DNA from: Candidatus Poribacteria bacterium
Lineage (GTDB): Bacteria > Poribacteria > WGA-4E > WGA-3G
Direction: 5' to 3'
Length of the DNA: 55,098 bases
Assembly (NCBI GenBank): GCA_022827625.1
Contig: JAJEIE010000037.1
Location: forward strand, 1-55,098
This document shows, piece after piece, positions 16,377-25,246 of the stretch. Below the pieces are notes generated by a model that did no database searches, was not told the DNA's origin, and worked only from the letters and a program-made list of their open reading frames with translations. Made by a program: the position numbers and the translations under genes. Position 1 is the first letter of the stretch; each line of letters opens with the position of its first letter.

Positions 16377-17480
16377 ATGAAGATTACAAAATTAGAGACA
16401 TTTCTGGTGCAACCGCGCTGGCTCTTTCTTAAGATCCATACGGACGAGGGATTGGTCGGACTCGGCGAACCGATCTTAGAAGGGCGCGCGAAAACATGTG
16501 CACAAGCCGTTGATGAACTCGCACCCTATCTCATCGGTCAAGATCCGAGACGCGTCGTACACCATTGGCAAGCGATGTATCGCCATGCATTCTATCGCGG
16601 GGGGCCGATTCTTACAAGTGCATTAAGCGGTGTGGAACAGGCTCTCTGGGATCTCGCAGGAAAATCGCTCGGCGTTCCTGTCTATCAGCTCTTCGGTGGA
16701 CCGACGCGCGATCGTATCAGGTTATACAAAGGCGGCGGCGATCCTGAGGGAATCAAAGAATGGATTGACAAAGGATTTACCGCTTTCAAAACAGGTCCCG
16801 CAGGGGGCAGACCGGCACGCATCATCGAAAACAAAGCGTTTATCGACAGAGCCGTGGATCACTTTGCAGCGTTGCGCGAAGCAGCAGGCACAGAAGTTGA
16901 TCTCGCGATTGACTTCCACGGTGCAGTCAGCCCACAGACCGCAAAGGTCTTAATTAAAGCACTCGAACCCTACCAACCCATGTTCATTGAAGAGCCGATC
17001 CAGTGCCAAAATGTGGACACCCTCGCTGAAATCGCGCGGAGTACCCACATTCCGATTGCGACAGGTGAGCGCGTGTTCACAAAATGGGGGTTCCGTGAAA
17101 TCTTAGAGAAACAGGCAGCATCTATCCTTCAGCCTGATCTCTGTCACGCCGGTGGCATCAATGAAGTGCGTATCATCGCAGGTATGGCAGAAGCCTATTA
17201 CGGCGGCATCGCACCGCACAACCCGCTCGGTCCTATTTCCTTAGCGGCGTGTATCCAGTTAGATGCCTCTATACCGAACTTTCTGATGCAGGAACATACG
17301 ACCCTTGGTGAGGGCTATCTTAAGAATCCGTTCGTTTTCAAAGACGGATTCGTTGAACTTCCAACGGGTCCCGGACTCGGTATAGAACTTGATGAAGACG
17401 CACTCGAAGATAAAATTGACCACGATTGGCAGAACCCAATAACCTATCATCCCGATGACGGTTCCGTTGTGGATTGGTAA
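16377..17480 (+). CDS. Galactonate dehydratase-like enolase-superfamily enzyme
   Basis: 367 residues from ATG 16377 (GAGGG upstream; a TTG three bases earlier is in frame). The key residues are D179, H181, E205, E231 and H281. Each is displaced by four from E. coli DgoD D183, H185, E209, E235 and H285, so metal ligands and both catalytic histidines are conserved. DgoD dehydrates D-galactonate to 2-keto-3-deoxygalactonate; other sugar acids are possible in this subgroup. The neighbouring TIM-barrel isomerases and DUF2961 protein suggest a sugar-acid catabolic cluster. No KDPG-type aldolase or kinase is adjacent. Confidence 0.88.
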   Translation: MKITKLETFLVQPRWLFLKIHTDEGLVGLGEPILEGRAKTCAQAVDELAPYLIGQDPRRVVHHWQAMYRHAFYRGGPILTSALSGVEQALWDLAGKSLGVPVYQLFGGPTRDRIRLYKGGGDPEGIKEWIDKGFTAFKTGPAGGRPARIIENKAFIDRAVDHFAALREAAGTEVDLAIDFHGAVSPQTAKVLIKALEPYQPMFIEEPIQCQNVDTLAEIARSTHIPIATGERVFTKWGFREILEKQAASILQPDLCHAGGINEVRIIAGMAEAYYGGIAPHNPLGPISLAACIQLDASIPNFLMQEHTTLGEGYLKNPFVFKDGFVELPTGPGLGIELDEDALEDKIDHDWQNPITYHPDDGSVVDW

Positions 17481-17483
17481 AGA

Positions 17484-17588
17484 ATGGCTATCGGCGATTG
17501 GAAACCATCACCCATCGGCTAAAGAGGGAGAGCAACATTTCAAATCTCCTCTTAACTGACAACTGACAACCGAAAACTAAAAACTATT
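17484..17588. repeat. Heptamer-armed inverted-repeat element
   Basis: The left part TGGCTATCGGCGATTGG and right arm CTCTTAACTGACAACTGACAAC belong to the dispersed family described in the findings. The right arm ends directly before the ATG at 17589, which has no Shine-Dalgarno. Confidence 0.6.
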
Positions 17589-18389
17589 ATGAAGTTTATT
17601 ATGTTCACGAAACATCTGGAAGGTTTAGAAATTCCAGATATTATTGACGCGCTGCAATCCGTAGGCGTAAGCGGTGCCGATTTATGTGTCCGTCCCGGCT
17701 ATCCGGTGAATCCAGAAAACGCCACTCAGGCACTTCCGGCTGCCGCAAGGCAGTTCGCTGATGCAGACTTGTCCATCCCACTCATTACAACACCCGGTGA
17801 CTTTCTTGATCCAACACAAGAAGAGACCCGTCGCGTCTATGCTGCCGCTGGTGAAGCCGGTGTCGAAAATATCAAACTCGGATATTGGCACTGGCATGCA
17901 GAAGATGGCGGCTACTGGGCACAGGTCGATTTCATCCGAACACAATTGGAAGGGTTTGCCAAACTCTCCGCACAATACGGACCCCGGACCTGTATCCATA
18001 ACCATTCTGGGACCTCTATGGGACTAAACTCATGCGCAGTGATGAACCTTGTAAAGGGTTTTGATCCGCAACACGTTGGCGTTTTTGCCGATACAGGACA
18101 CCTGTCGATTGTCGGTGAGCCCATCAACATGGCACTCGATATTGTCAAATCGCATCTCGCTGTCATGGCGTTCAAGGACTTGGCACGTTCCCCCGGTATG
18201 AGTGGTGGTAGAGTCGTCCGAATGGGTAAAGGCTTCGTTGATTGGGAAACAGCAGTAAACACGTTACAAACCATCGGATTTTCAGGTCCCGTGAGTTTCC
18301 ATAGCGAATACAGCGGAGAACCCGTGGATACCGTTGTCGATCTTGCGCGTATAGATGTCCGTTTCATTAGCAGTTTGATGGACAAATAG
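17589..18389 (+). CDS. Sugar phosphate isomerase/epimerase family TIM barrel
   Basis: 266 residues of the xylose-isomerase-like (AP_endonuc_2) fold. Candidate metal ligands are visible in CIHNHSG, VFADTGHLSI, and the terminal FHSEY glutamate. These enzymes interconvert ketoses and aldoses or act on inosose and hydroxypyruvate; the substrate is not assignable. It lies between the dehydratase and a second isomerase of the same superfamily, all on the plus strand. The ATG at 17589 lacks a visible Shine-Dalgarno and directly follows a repeat arm. Confidence 0.85.
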   Translation: MKFIMFTKHLEGLEIPDIIDALQSVGVSGADLCVRPGYPVNPENATQALPAAARQFADADLSIPLITTPGDFLDPTQEETRRVYAAAGEAGVENIKLGYWHWHAEDGGYWAQVDFIRTQLEGFAKLSAQYGPRTCIHNHSGTSMGLNSCAVMNLVKGFDPQHVGVFADTGHLSIVGEPINMALDIVKSHLAVMAFKDLARSPGMSGGRVVRMGKGFVDWETAVNTLQTIGFSGPVSFHSEYSGEPVDTVVDLARIDVRFISSLMDK

Positions 18390-18392
18390 GTC

Positions 18393-18535
18393 TTTTAACG
18401 ATTTAATCTGAGCTGCTGCGTCCGTTGTCCTTGCAGTATTTCAATTGTTAACAAACCTTTCGTAACCTAAAAGAGGTTTCTCATTAACTTTAGATCGTTG
18501 CCGACAACGGAGGCAACGCTGAGATATAATTTAAG
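18393..18535. repeat. Hairpin-ended intergenic element, copy 1
   Basis: The element fills nearly the whole gap 18390-18540. The left end, minus strand, carries CTGC..GCAG around loop GGACAACGGAC, with tail CTCAGATTAAATCGTTAAAA. The right end, plus strand, is CGTTGCC-GACAACGGA-GGCAACG-CTGAG (18496-18523) with an AT-rich tail. The two hairpins face outward. Confidence 0.75.
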
Positions 18536-18540
18536 AAAAA

Positions 18541-19353
18541 ATGACACAATTTCAGTTAGGCTTAAACACAAGCACAATTCGTCCTGCTGGGTTAATGGAT
18601 AAGATTCGGATCGCTGCCGAAACCGGCTATTCAGCGATTGAGTTATGGAACGACGATCTAACGGCTTACGAGGAACAGGGCGGTTCGCTCACGGATGTTA
18701 AAAAAGCACTTGATGACAACGGGCTTTCGGTGCCGACTGTCATCGCTTTACACGGTTGGCTTAATACCACAGGCGCGGAACACCAAGAAGCCATCGAAGA
18801 GGCAAAACGACGGACGGCACAAGCCGCTGCTGTCGGTTCAACTTACATTATCTCAAGCCCTCCGCGTGAGGTAGCGGACTTGCAGTTAGGTGGCGAGAAC
18901 TACCGTGAACTCCTTGAACTCGGACGCGAATTCGGTGTTAAACCCGCTATGGAATTCCTCGGTTTCGTCGACGGCGTTAACCAAGTCAAACACGCCTGGG
19001 TAGTGATGGAAGTGGCAGATCATCCCGATAGCACGATTGTCCTTGATCCGTTCCATATCTACCGCGGTGGCGGTAAAATAGAGGACATAAAGGGGATTCC
19101 CGGCGAGAAAATCGCAGTCTTCCACTTCAACGACGCGCCTGCACAACCCGCACGTGAGGAACAATCAGACGCAGACAGAGTCTATCCAGGGGACGGTATT
19201 CTTGACCTCGGACAGATGATTTCTATCGTGAAGGACGCAGGATACACAGGTGTCATCTCACTGGAGTTATTCAACCCAAACTATTGGGAGCAAGATCCCA
19301 CAGAAGTTGCCCGTATTGGGTTGGAAAAGATGCAAGCCGCCATCGGGGTGTAG
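18541..19353 (+). CDS. Sugar phosphate isomerase/epimerase family TIM barrel
   Basis: 270 residues, same superfamily as the preceding isomerase but not a close duplicate. Metal-binding positions follow the usual pattern: Glu in MEFLGF, Asp and His in VLDPFHIY, His in VFHFNDAP, and Glu in ISLELFN. This is typical of IolE/IolI- or hydroxypyruvate-isomerase-like enzymes. Part of the plus-strand carbohydrate cluster 16377-20632. The start ATG at 18541 follows a repeat element and has only the weak AAG of its tail upstream. Confidence 0.87.
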   Translation: MTQFQLGLNTSTIRPAGLMDKIRIAAETGYSAIELWNDDLTAYEEQGGSLTDVKKALDDNGLSVPTVIALHGWLNTTGAEHQEAIEEAKRRTAQAAAVGSTYIISSPPREVADLQLGGENYRELLELGREFGVKPAMEFLGFVDGVNQVKHAWVVMEVADHPDSTIVLDPFHIYRGGGKIEDIKGIPGEKIAVFHFNDAPAQPAREEQSDADRVYPGDGILDLGQMISIVKDAGYTGVISLELFNPNYWEQDPTEVARIGLEKMQAAIGV

Positions 19354-19409
19354 AACAACCGCCGCGGCCTCGCTTTATTGTACTCCAAAGCACAAAATAT
19401 CAAAAAGTG

Positions 19410-19437
19410 TTGATTCTCCACACGTATATGGTATAAT
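19410..19437 (+). promoter_or_regulatory. Promoter of the DUF2961 gene
   Basis: TTGATT at 19410-19415, a 16-bp spacer, consensus TATAAT at 19432-19437. A small hairpin (GGAT/ATCC) follows in the leader, before AAGGGA and the ATG at 19487. Confidence 0.65.
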
Positions 19438-19486
19438 ACTAATAAGGATTATTTATATCCTCGATTTTAATAAGGGAAAAACTTGA

Positions 19487-20632
19487 ATGAGTTATGTTGA
19501 TGGATTATTGTCATCGTTGACGCGTGTTAAAAAAGCACGCTCCTTACGCGCCTCCTCCTGGGATACCACAGGCAGAAATAATGACGCATGGGATGTCGCC
19601 CCCGGCGAAACCCGCGTTATCGCAGACCTTAAAGGTCCCGGATGTATTAACCACATCTGGATGACCCAACCCAATGGCTATCGAAATGTCCTGATCCGAA
19701 TGTTTTGGGACGACGAAGAACACCCGAGTGTCCTCTGTCCATTAGGCGACTTCTTTGGACTCGGCAATGAAATCGTCAATTCGTACGATTCCATGTTGTT
19801 CTCCGCTTCCACAAACCAAAACAATCAGTTCAATACAGGCTGCGCACTCAATAGTTACGTGCAGATGCCCTTTAACAGCAGCGCACGCATCGAACTCGTC
19901 AACGAAGGCGATACACCACACCGTCAATACTTCTACATCGACTATGAGCAGTACTCGGATTCACACGGCGACGATGTCGCTTACTTTCATGCACAATTCC
20001 ATCGCGAAAACCCGTGTGACGGATGGGGACACGAAATTACTGTGAACACCCCCGAAGCCAATATCATCAATGCAGAACGGCTCGCATGGGATACCAATTA
20101 TCTCATCCTATCCGCCGAAGGCACAGGCCACTATATCGGCTGTAATCTCTCAATTACCAATTTCCAAGGTACATGGTGGGGTGAAGGTGATGACATGATC
20201 TGGGTAGACGGCTACAAGTGGCCCCCCGATTTGCATGGCACGGGTTCGGAAGACTATCTGAACCAAGCGTGGGGCATGCAAGAGAACGCCTTCGCACACA
20301 ACGGATCCTCTATCTACGAAAATAACACCGATGGCTACCAGACCTCTTATGTCTATCATCTCGAAAATCCTGTCCGTTTCGAGAAGGAAATTCGAGTTAC
20401 CATAGAGCATGGACACGGTAATCACCTTCGCAATGAAACATCCTCCGTCGCATATTGGTATCAAATCGAGCCGCATGCACCCTTCGGCATTCTACCTGTC
20501 GCACAACGCAAACCTGTGTTGAAAGATGAATCCGGGGCATGGCAGATTGAAGCCACTGCTCTGACACCCTCAGTAGAGGTTGTGCTCAACGATGAGATGA
20601 AACGTAAGAAACAAGAATGGAGCCGGTCGTAA
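19487..20632 (+). CDS. DUF2961 (GH172-like) protein
   Basis: 381 residues with the DUF2961 hallmarks: GPGCINHIW near 51-59, CPLGDFFG, GTWWGEGDDM and the GTGSEDYLNQAWG block. Glycoside hydrolase family 172 was established from members of this family, some acting on difructose or arabinofuranose-type glycans, so carbohydrate processing is likely. No signal peptide is present, implying a cytoplasmic enzyme acting on imported oligosaccharides. AAGGGA lies 9 nt upstream of the ATG and the gene has its own promoter. Confidence 0.88.
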   Translation: MSYVDGLLSSLTRVKKARSLRASSWDTTGRNNDAWDVAPGETRVIADLKGPGCINHIWMTQPNGYRNVLIRMFWDDEEHPSVLCPLGDFFGLGNEIVNSYDSMLFSASTNQNNQFNTGCALNSYVQMPFNSSARIELVNEGDTPHRQYFYIDYEQYSDSHGDDVAYFHAQFHRENPCDGWGHEITVNTPEANIINAERLAWDTNYLILSAEGTGHYIGCNLSITNFQGTWWGEGDDMIWVDGYKWPPDLHGTGSEDYLNQAWGMQENAFAHNGSSIYENNTDGYQTSYVYHLENPVRFEKEIRVTIEHGHGNHLRNETSSVAYWYQIEPHAPFGILPVAQRKPVLKDESGAWQIEATALTPSVEVVLNDEMKRKKQEWSRS

Positions 20633-20731
20633 GCCAAAGCACTTAGCCTGAAACGAAGTGGAAGGCGGATATACGGAAAGGCACATCAAATCCCCAACCC
20701 AGCTTACTGAACCGCAAGGAATAATTAAAAA
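20633..20731. repeat. Diverged copy of the hairpin-ended intergenic element
   Basis: GCCT-GAAACGAAGTGGA-AGGC at 20646-20666 carries the family loop on a shortened stem. The right end ACTGAACCGCAAGGAATAAT reaches the ATG at 20732 and provides its AAGGA; a similar word occurs at 7556-7578. Confidence 0.5.
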
Positions 20732-23700
20732 ATGCTCACCGGTTTTCAACAGTTTTTAGCCACCTGCATCGGAAAAACAGAAGAAGAGTCTGATCAACCT
20801 ACCGATGCACAAGATGGCGACGAATCCCAAACGGAATTAGAATTCACAACTGACGACAGTTCCGTAGATGACGCTGAAACGACAATATCATCTACGACTG
20901 ATACAGAGGCTCCGGAGTCTACAGAGACCGACGAAAACGACGTGTCCGCGCCAGAGGAAACGCACCCCGAAGCGGATGCCTCGTCTGTTGCTGCAGACGA
21001 GAACCCCCAAACACATCCGGATAGCGATCCGACCCCGCTGGACGAAGATACCGAAGCAAACGAGGACAACGTTCCGATTGAATTAAGCGTAGACGATGCA
21101 CCCGCTGATGAGATTATGGATGCCGCGTCTGCTGAAGGTAACGATACGTCGCAACCCTTAGAACCCACCGACCCGGTCCCTGAAGACGAGACAGAATCAC
21201 CTGTGGAAATTGTCCTATTCACTGAAGAAAGTGAGACCAATCCGCAGGCCACAGAAACCGCAACACAAGAAACTGACGAAAGTGGCGACACGGAATCTGA
21301 AACGGAAGAAGTTCGTGAACCTATACCGGTAGACCTCGGTATTGTTGAGGAGATTTACGACTTCGTGGAGATGTTTGAACATAGCACTATCTCCGGCACA
21401 GAACAAGCATCTGCCAATGGTAGAGACTCTTCAGGCGGTGTCACACAACCTGCGATTTTTGAACACCCAACGCCAACAGAAGTCGCTAAAATTGACTATA
21501 CCCTCTCGCTCCCTGATGTTGATAGCAATGACAAACTACTACTTCACTTTTCCATCGGTTTAAGGGATGGCGTCGTGTTTGACGATACGGCGCGGCAACC
21601 TGGTGGTGTAAAGTTCGCTATCGAAATTTCTTATACAGACGAATCGGCTGCATCAAAAAGATGTTTTGAATCAGTCGTAACCGAATGCCGCTGGCAGGAA
21701 GAGGGCATTGACCTCACAGGTTATGCCGGTAAAGAGATTGTCCTCTCATTCTTGACGGAATGTAACGCCCCAGGCAATAGCAACTACGCGTGGGCATTGT
21801 GGGGCAAACCACAGTTACATAAACTCAAAGAAACCACTCTCCGAAAAGCGAGAAGAGCCCCTGAACCGGAACTCTGGTGTGGTATCGCCATTGTATACTT
21901 AGACGAGAAAAAAAGAGAGATACTGGCGTTTAACCAGCCTGCCTCAACAGGTGTATCGGCACTAACAGAGATTTGTATCGAAACACTCGGTATAAAAGAA
22001 CGTCCCCTCAAAATAGCACTTTACGCTGCACAGCCAAGACTCGAAATTGTAAACGTAGGACCAACAGCCGCAGTCGTCTCAGTAGGTGAAGACTTCGAGA
22101 TACAATGTATCGTACGGAATAGTGGTAGTGCCCCGTTAGGCAAAGCCGATACGGCGCGAATCGCCATCAACGGCTTGAAGTTAAGGCGTGGTAGACCCAG
22201 ACAAACGATCAAAGCGGTTGAACCCGGTGAAGAGACCTCTGTCTTTTGGATCGCTCGCCGTTTTTCACATCCAACCGCGCTCTCTTTCTCAGTTTCGCTA
22301 AAATGCCAAACCTCAGCCGGTGAAGAACGTCAGACCGCTCGAGAGAGCGTTAGCGTGCTTTCTCCGCCACCCAAACTCACCACCAAAGTAACAAAGGAAC
22401 TCCACACGCATCCGCAAGACGGCAGCGTTGTAATGGGGAATAAACACCTCCGCGTCGTTTTTGTCCGTAGCACTCCGCCTGCCACTTCCGACCAGAATGC
22501 TGAAGGTGGATTTGAATACTACGCCCTCTTTGTCGCAAAAGGCGGCAATTACCAACGGGTTGCGACCAGTCCGGCACTCTCTGAAGTCACCTACCTTGAC
22601 GCAGCAGAAAACCGCCAGACCCTTCAACTCGTTCCGACAAAATATCAACTTGCTGGTAACAAAGACGAATCTATCATTCGATTAAGCGGCACAAACACAG
22701 ATGCCGACGGTGTGGAATGGGAGTATGAGATGCGGTGGACCCTGACCGAAGATGCGACCCGAGTTAAAACGGAATACCGATTGCAAACCGACGGAGACAG
22801 GGCGCTCCTCGCCTTCCAGGGTCCGATGCTTTACGCCGGATGTGGACGCAACCCAGAAAAGAAAACGGCGGCACTATTTCCAGGACTTGAATTCTTGGAA
22901 AATGAGGAACGTTCCTCAAGTGCGCGTGATGCAGCCCCACCCCTTGATAACCGTCTGGTCCCGCATCCGTATAAAATCACAATCCCCGTTATGGCAGTAG
23001 AGATACAAAAATCAGTTGTCGGTATCATCTGGAACCCGCTTGATACTTGGGACGGCGAAAACCAAATGCTTTCGGCAATATTCGCCTCACCCAACTGGTA
23101 TCATCACCAGAAGAACCACGCGTTCGGACTGTTTCTGCCAACTGTACCAGAATGGGTTCAGGAAAATGAGACAGAGGCTTCTACACCATATCCACTGACT
23201 CCGGCACGTCCACTCTCCATCAAAAGCCAAATTATCGTCAACGGAAACGCCTCTATTTTAGATGCTGTAACACACTGGACTGATGCTTACGGAACCCCAG
23301 AACCGCTTGAACCGCCCCGTAGTGATGAAGAAGAACTCCTCCTTTCACGACACGGGTTTATGCACACCACATGGGACGAAAACACGCGAAAATCTCGTCA
23401 CTGTGTGGATTGGGCAGCGCACAACGAACCGGGTTTCGGAACGTTACTCTGGTACGATTACCTCGTCACAAAAGATGAACAGGTGAAAGAACGGGCGTTA
23501 GAGATCGCTAAGAATACCATAACAGAATCTGGTAAAGCAGGACTGGCGGCACGAGGTTCCTGCCATATCTTGAGATGGGAATTCCCGTTTTATATCGGTA
23601 ATATCGACGCTGCACTCACCTACATGCAGGAGGAGACGCAGCAGCGGATCAGTACACAAGAACCCGATGGAAGTTGGCGGTGGCAACCGACAAACCCAAA

Positions 23701-24751
23701 AACAGCCTCCCTCGGAAAGGCGGGTGAAGCAGTCATCGGAACCTGCGCTGAATCGGCACTTTTACTCCTCAAACACGCCCGAATTACCGGTAACACCGCA
23801 TCACGAGAGGCTGGGCTGAAGGCACTCGAATTTATGAAGCAATTTTCTGTGCCACGCGGGGCGCAAATGTGGGAATGCCCGATGTATCAACCGGACGTTC
23901 TCGCGGCAGCGCATGCAGTCGGAGCTTATATTGAGGCGCATGAACTCACACGGAAAAAAGAATACCTCAAACGGGCAACTTACTGGGCAGAAACAGCATT
24001 GCCCTTCCTGTATCATTGGCATCTCCCTGACCGGCTCGGCATGCAATTCGCTTCAATCCCCGTCTTTGGTACAAGTTTCCACACCCATCCCTGGTTTGGC
24101 GTGCCTGTTCAATGGAACGGCTTGGTCCTCGCCTATCATTTGCAACATCTGAACCAACATACGAAAGATGAACGGTGGGCCCAAATCGCTGAAGGCATTA
24201 CGATCAGCGCAATGTATCAACAATGGGAAGATGGTGAACTCAAAGGCACTTATCCTGATGGATTCTACGGCTTTTGTACCGAAGGCAAGGGACCCCATCT
24301 GAATCCCGAAGATATTATGGCGAACATCTACAGGCTTCGAGGGCTTGATCCCGGTATTAAAACCCTGATCGCCGGTGAAATACATCTGAGTTCAGGCGCA
24401 AAAATAGATGCACTCACCCGAACCGATCAAGGGCAACTGAACTGGCAACTTAGCTATGCCGAAAACGAAGCAAGTTATACACTTATTACCGGCTACGGAC
24501 GCACCCCACAGGGCGTTCGCGCACGCTATCAGCTTACAGCACCCTCGGAGGATAACGCAACGGATGATGTAAAAGCATCCTCGGACGACTCTGAATCCAG
24601 CAATGTCGCAGAAAAATACGCCGAAACCGAGATTTCTGCTGCGCAAACATTTGAAGAGGTTGAATCCGGATGGCTTTATATCGAAGATAAGGATGCCATA
24701 TTAGTAAAGTATCTGCACGCCACCGCAGACGTGCAGTTTGAACTTGTCTAA
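20732..24751 (+). CDS. Large multidomain protein with acidic N-terminus and predicted alpha-barrel
   Basis: 1339 residues; family not recognised. Residues 16-205 are a low-complexity tract of Asp, Glu, Ser and Thr, predicted disordered. About 245-360 looks like a jelly-roll (galactose-binding-like) domain. 430-530 is Ig-like, of CARDB type. 555-850 is beta-rich. About 880-1215 is helical with repeated Trp/His/Tyr-rich segments (WECPMYQPD, HTHPWFGVPVQWNG, GTYPDGFYGF), consistent with an (alpha/alpha)6 barrel of the kind seen in polysaccharide lyases and GH88/105-like hydrolases. A beta tail ends the protein. No signal peptide is seen, which is odd for such domains. It follows the carbohydrate cluster. 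Confidence 0.75.
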   Translation: MLTGFQQFLATCIGKTEEESDQPTDAQDGDESQTELEFTTDDSSVDDAETTISSTTDTEAPESTETDENDVSAPEETHPEADASSVAADENPQTHPDSDPTPLDEDTEANEDNVPIELSVDDAPADEIMDAASAEGNDTSQPLEPTDPVPEDETESPVEIVLFTEESETNPQATETATQETDESGDTESETEEVREPIPVDLGIVEEIYDFVEMFEHSTISGTEQASANGRDSSGGVTQPAIFEHPTPTEVAKIDYTLSLPDVDSNDKLLLHFSIGLRDGVVFDDTARQPGGVKFAIEISYTDESAASKRCFESVVTECRWQEEGIDLTGYAGKEIVLSFLTECNAPGNSNYAWALWGKPQLHKLKETTLRKARRAPEPELWCGIAIVYLDEKKREILAFNQPASTGVSALTEICIETLGIKERPLKIALYAAQPRLEIVNVGPTAAVVSVGEDFEIQCIVRNSGSAPLGKADTARIAINGLKLRRGRPRQTIKAVEPGEETSVFWIARRFSHPTALSFSVSLKCQTSAGEERQTARESVSVLSPPPKLTTKVTKELHTHPQDGSVVMGNKHLRVVFVRSTPPATSDQNAEGGFEYYALFVAKGGNYQRVATSPALSEVTYLDAAENRQTLQLVPTKYQLAGNKDESIIRLSGTNTDADGVEWEYEMRWTLTEDATRVKTEYRLQTDGDRALLAFQGPMLYAGCGRNPEKKTAALFPGLEFLENEERSSSARDAAPPLDNRLVPHPYKITIPVMAVEIQKSVVGIIWNPLDTWDGENQMLSAIFASPNWYHHQKNHAFGLFLPTVPEWVQENETEASTPYPLTPARPLSIKSQIIVNGNASILDAVTHWTDAYGTPEPLEPPRSDEEELLLSRHGFMHTTWDENTRKSRHCVDWAAHNEPGFGTLLWYDYLVTKDEQVKERALEIAKNTITESGKAGLAARGSCHILRWEFPFYIGNIDAALTYMQEETQQRISTQEPDGSWRWQPTNPKTASLGKAGEAVIGTCAESALLLLKHARITGNTASREAGLKALEFMKQFSVPRGAQMWECPMYQPDVLAAAHAVGAYIEAHELTRKKEYLKRATYWAETALPFLYHWHLPDRLGMQFASIPVFGTSFHTHPWFGVPVQWNGLVLAYHLQHLNQHTKDERWAQIAEGITISAMYQQWEDGELKGTYPDGFYGFCTEGKGPHLNPEDIMANIYRLRGLDPGIKTLIAGEIHLSSGAKIDALTRTDQGQLNWQLSYAENEASYTLITGYGRTPQGVRARYQLTAPSEDNATDDVKASSDDSESSNVAEKYAETEISAAQTFEEVESGWLYIEDKDAILVKYLHATADVQFELV

Positions 24752-24880
24752 TGGCTATCGGCTGTCAGTCATCAGGTAAGCGGGAACTCTGTAACAACGT
24801 AGGACGCTTTGGAGCCTTCCAAGCTCAAGGCGATTGTTCCAAACAGACGCTTAACCGACAACTGACAACCATTAATAAGG
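24752..24880. repeat. Heptamer-armed inverted-repeat element
   Basis: The left arm begins GGCTATCGGCTGTCAGTCATC directly after the stop. The core carries TAACAAC and GATTGTT, and the right arm CTTAACCGACAACTGACAAC ends at the AAGGAGG of the DUF350 gene. Confidence 0.65.
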
Positions 24881-24892
24881 AGGCCACACAAA

Positions 24893-25228
24893 ATGGCTAA
24901 AAAGATCGTTTTCACTACATTCAGCTTGATTACCGTGGCAATTGTTGCCTTTATTATATCCGCACATAATGCCAGTGCGCAAGCCGACGCAGCCGCGGCA
25001 GATGCCCCAATGATAGACTTTAAAGTCTTGGGCGGTTTTATCATCGAAGGTGTTGTTTTCAGCATTGTCGGTTTAATAGTTCTGATGGTAGGCTACAAAG
25101 TTTTCGATATGGCGACTCCGTACGATCTAAACCGTCAGATTGCCGAAGAGAATAACACCGCTGCGGGTATTGCGGTCGCGGGTGTCCTCATTTCACTCGG
25201 TATTATCGTCGCCGCTGCGATGGGTTAG
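24893..25228 (+). CDS. DUF350 family membrane protein
   Basis: 111 residues. It has an N-terminal signal peptide (hydrophobic 5-23, cleavage near ASAQA), then two membrane helices around the conserved FDMATPYDLNRQI-EENNTAAGIA motif diagnostic of DUF350 (YjfL/UPF0719). The function of the family is unknown; members often occur in pairs or near spermidine-synthase-like and glutathionylspermidine-like genes, which are not seen here. AAGGAGG is 9 nt before the ATG. The DNA methyltransferase gene starts 18 nt after its stop. Confidence 0.9.
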   Translation: MAKKIVFTTFSLITVAIVAFIISAHNASAQADAAAADAPMIDFKVLGGFIIEGVVFSIVGLIVLMVGYKVFDMATPYDLNRQIAEENNTAAGIAVAGVLISLGIIVAAAMG

Positions 25229-25246
25229 CGGAAACACGCAAGGATT

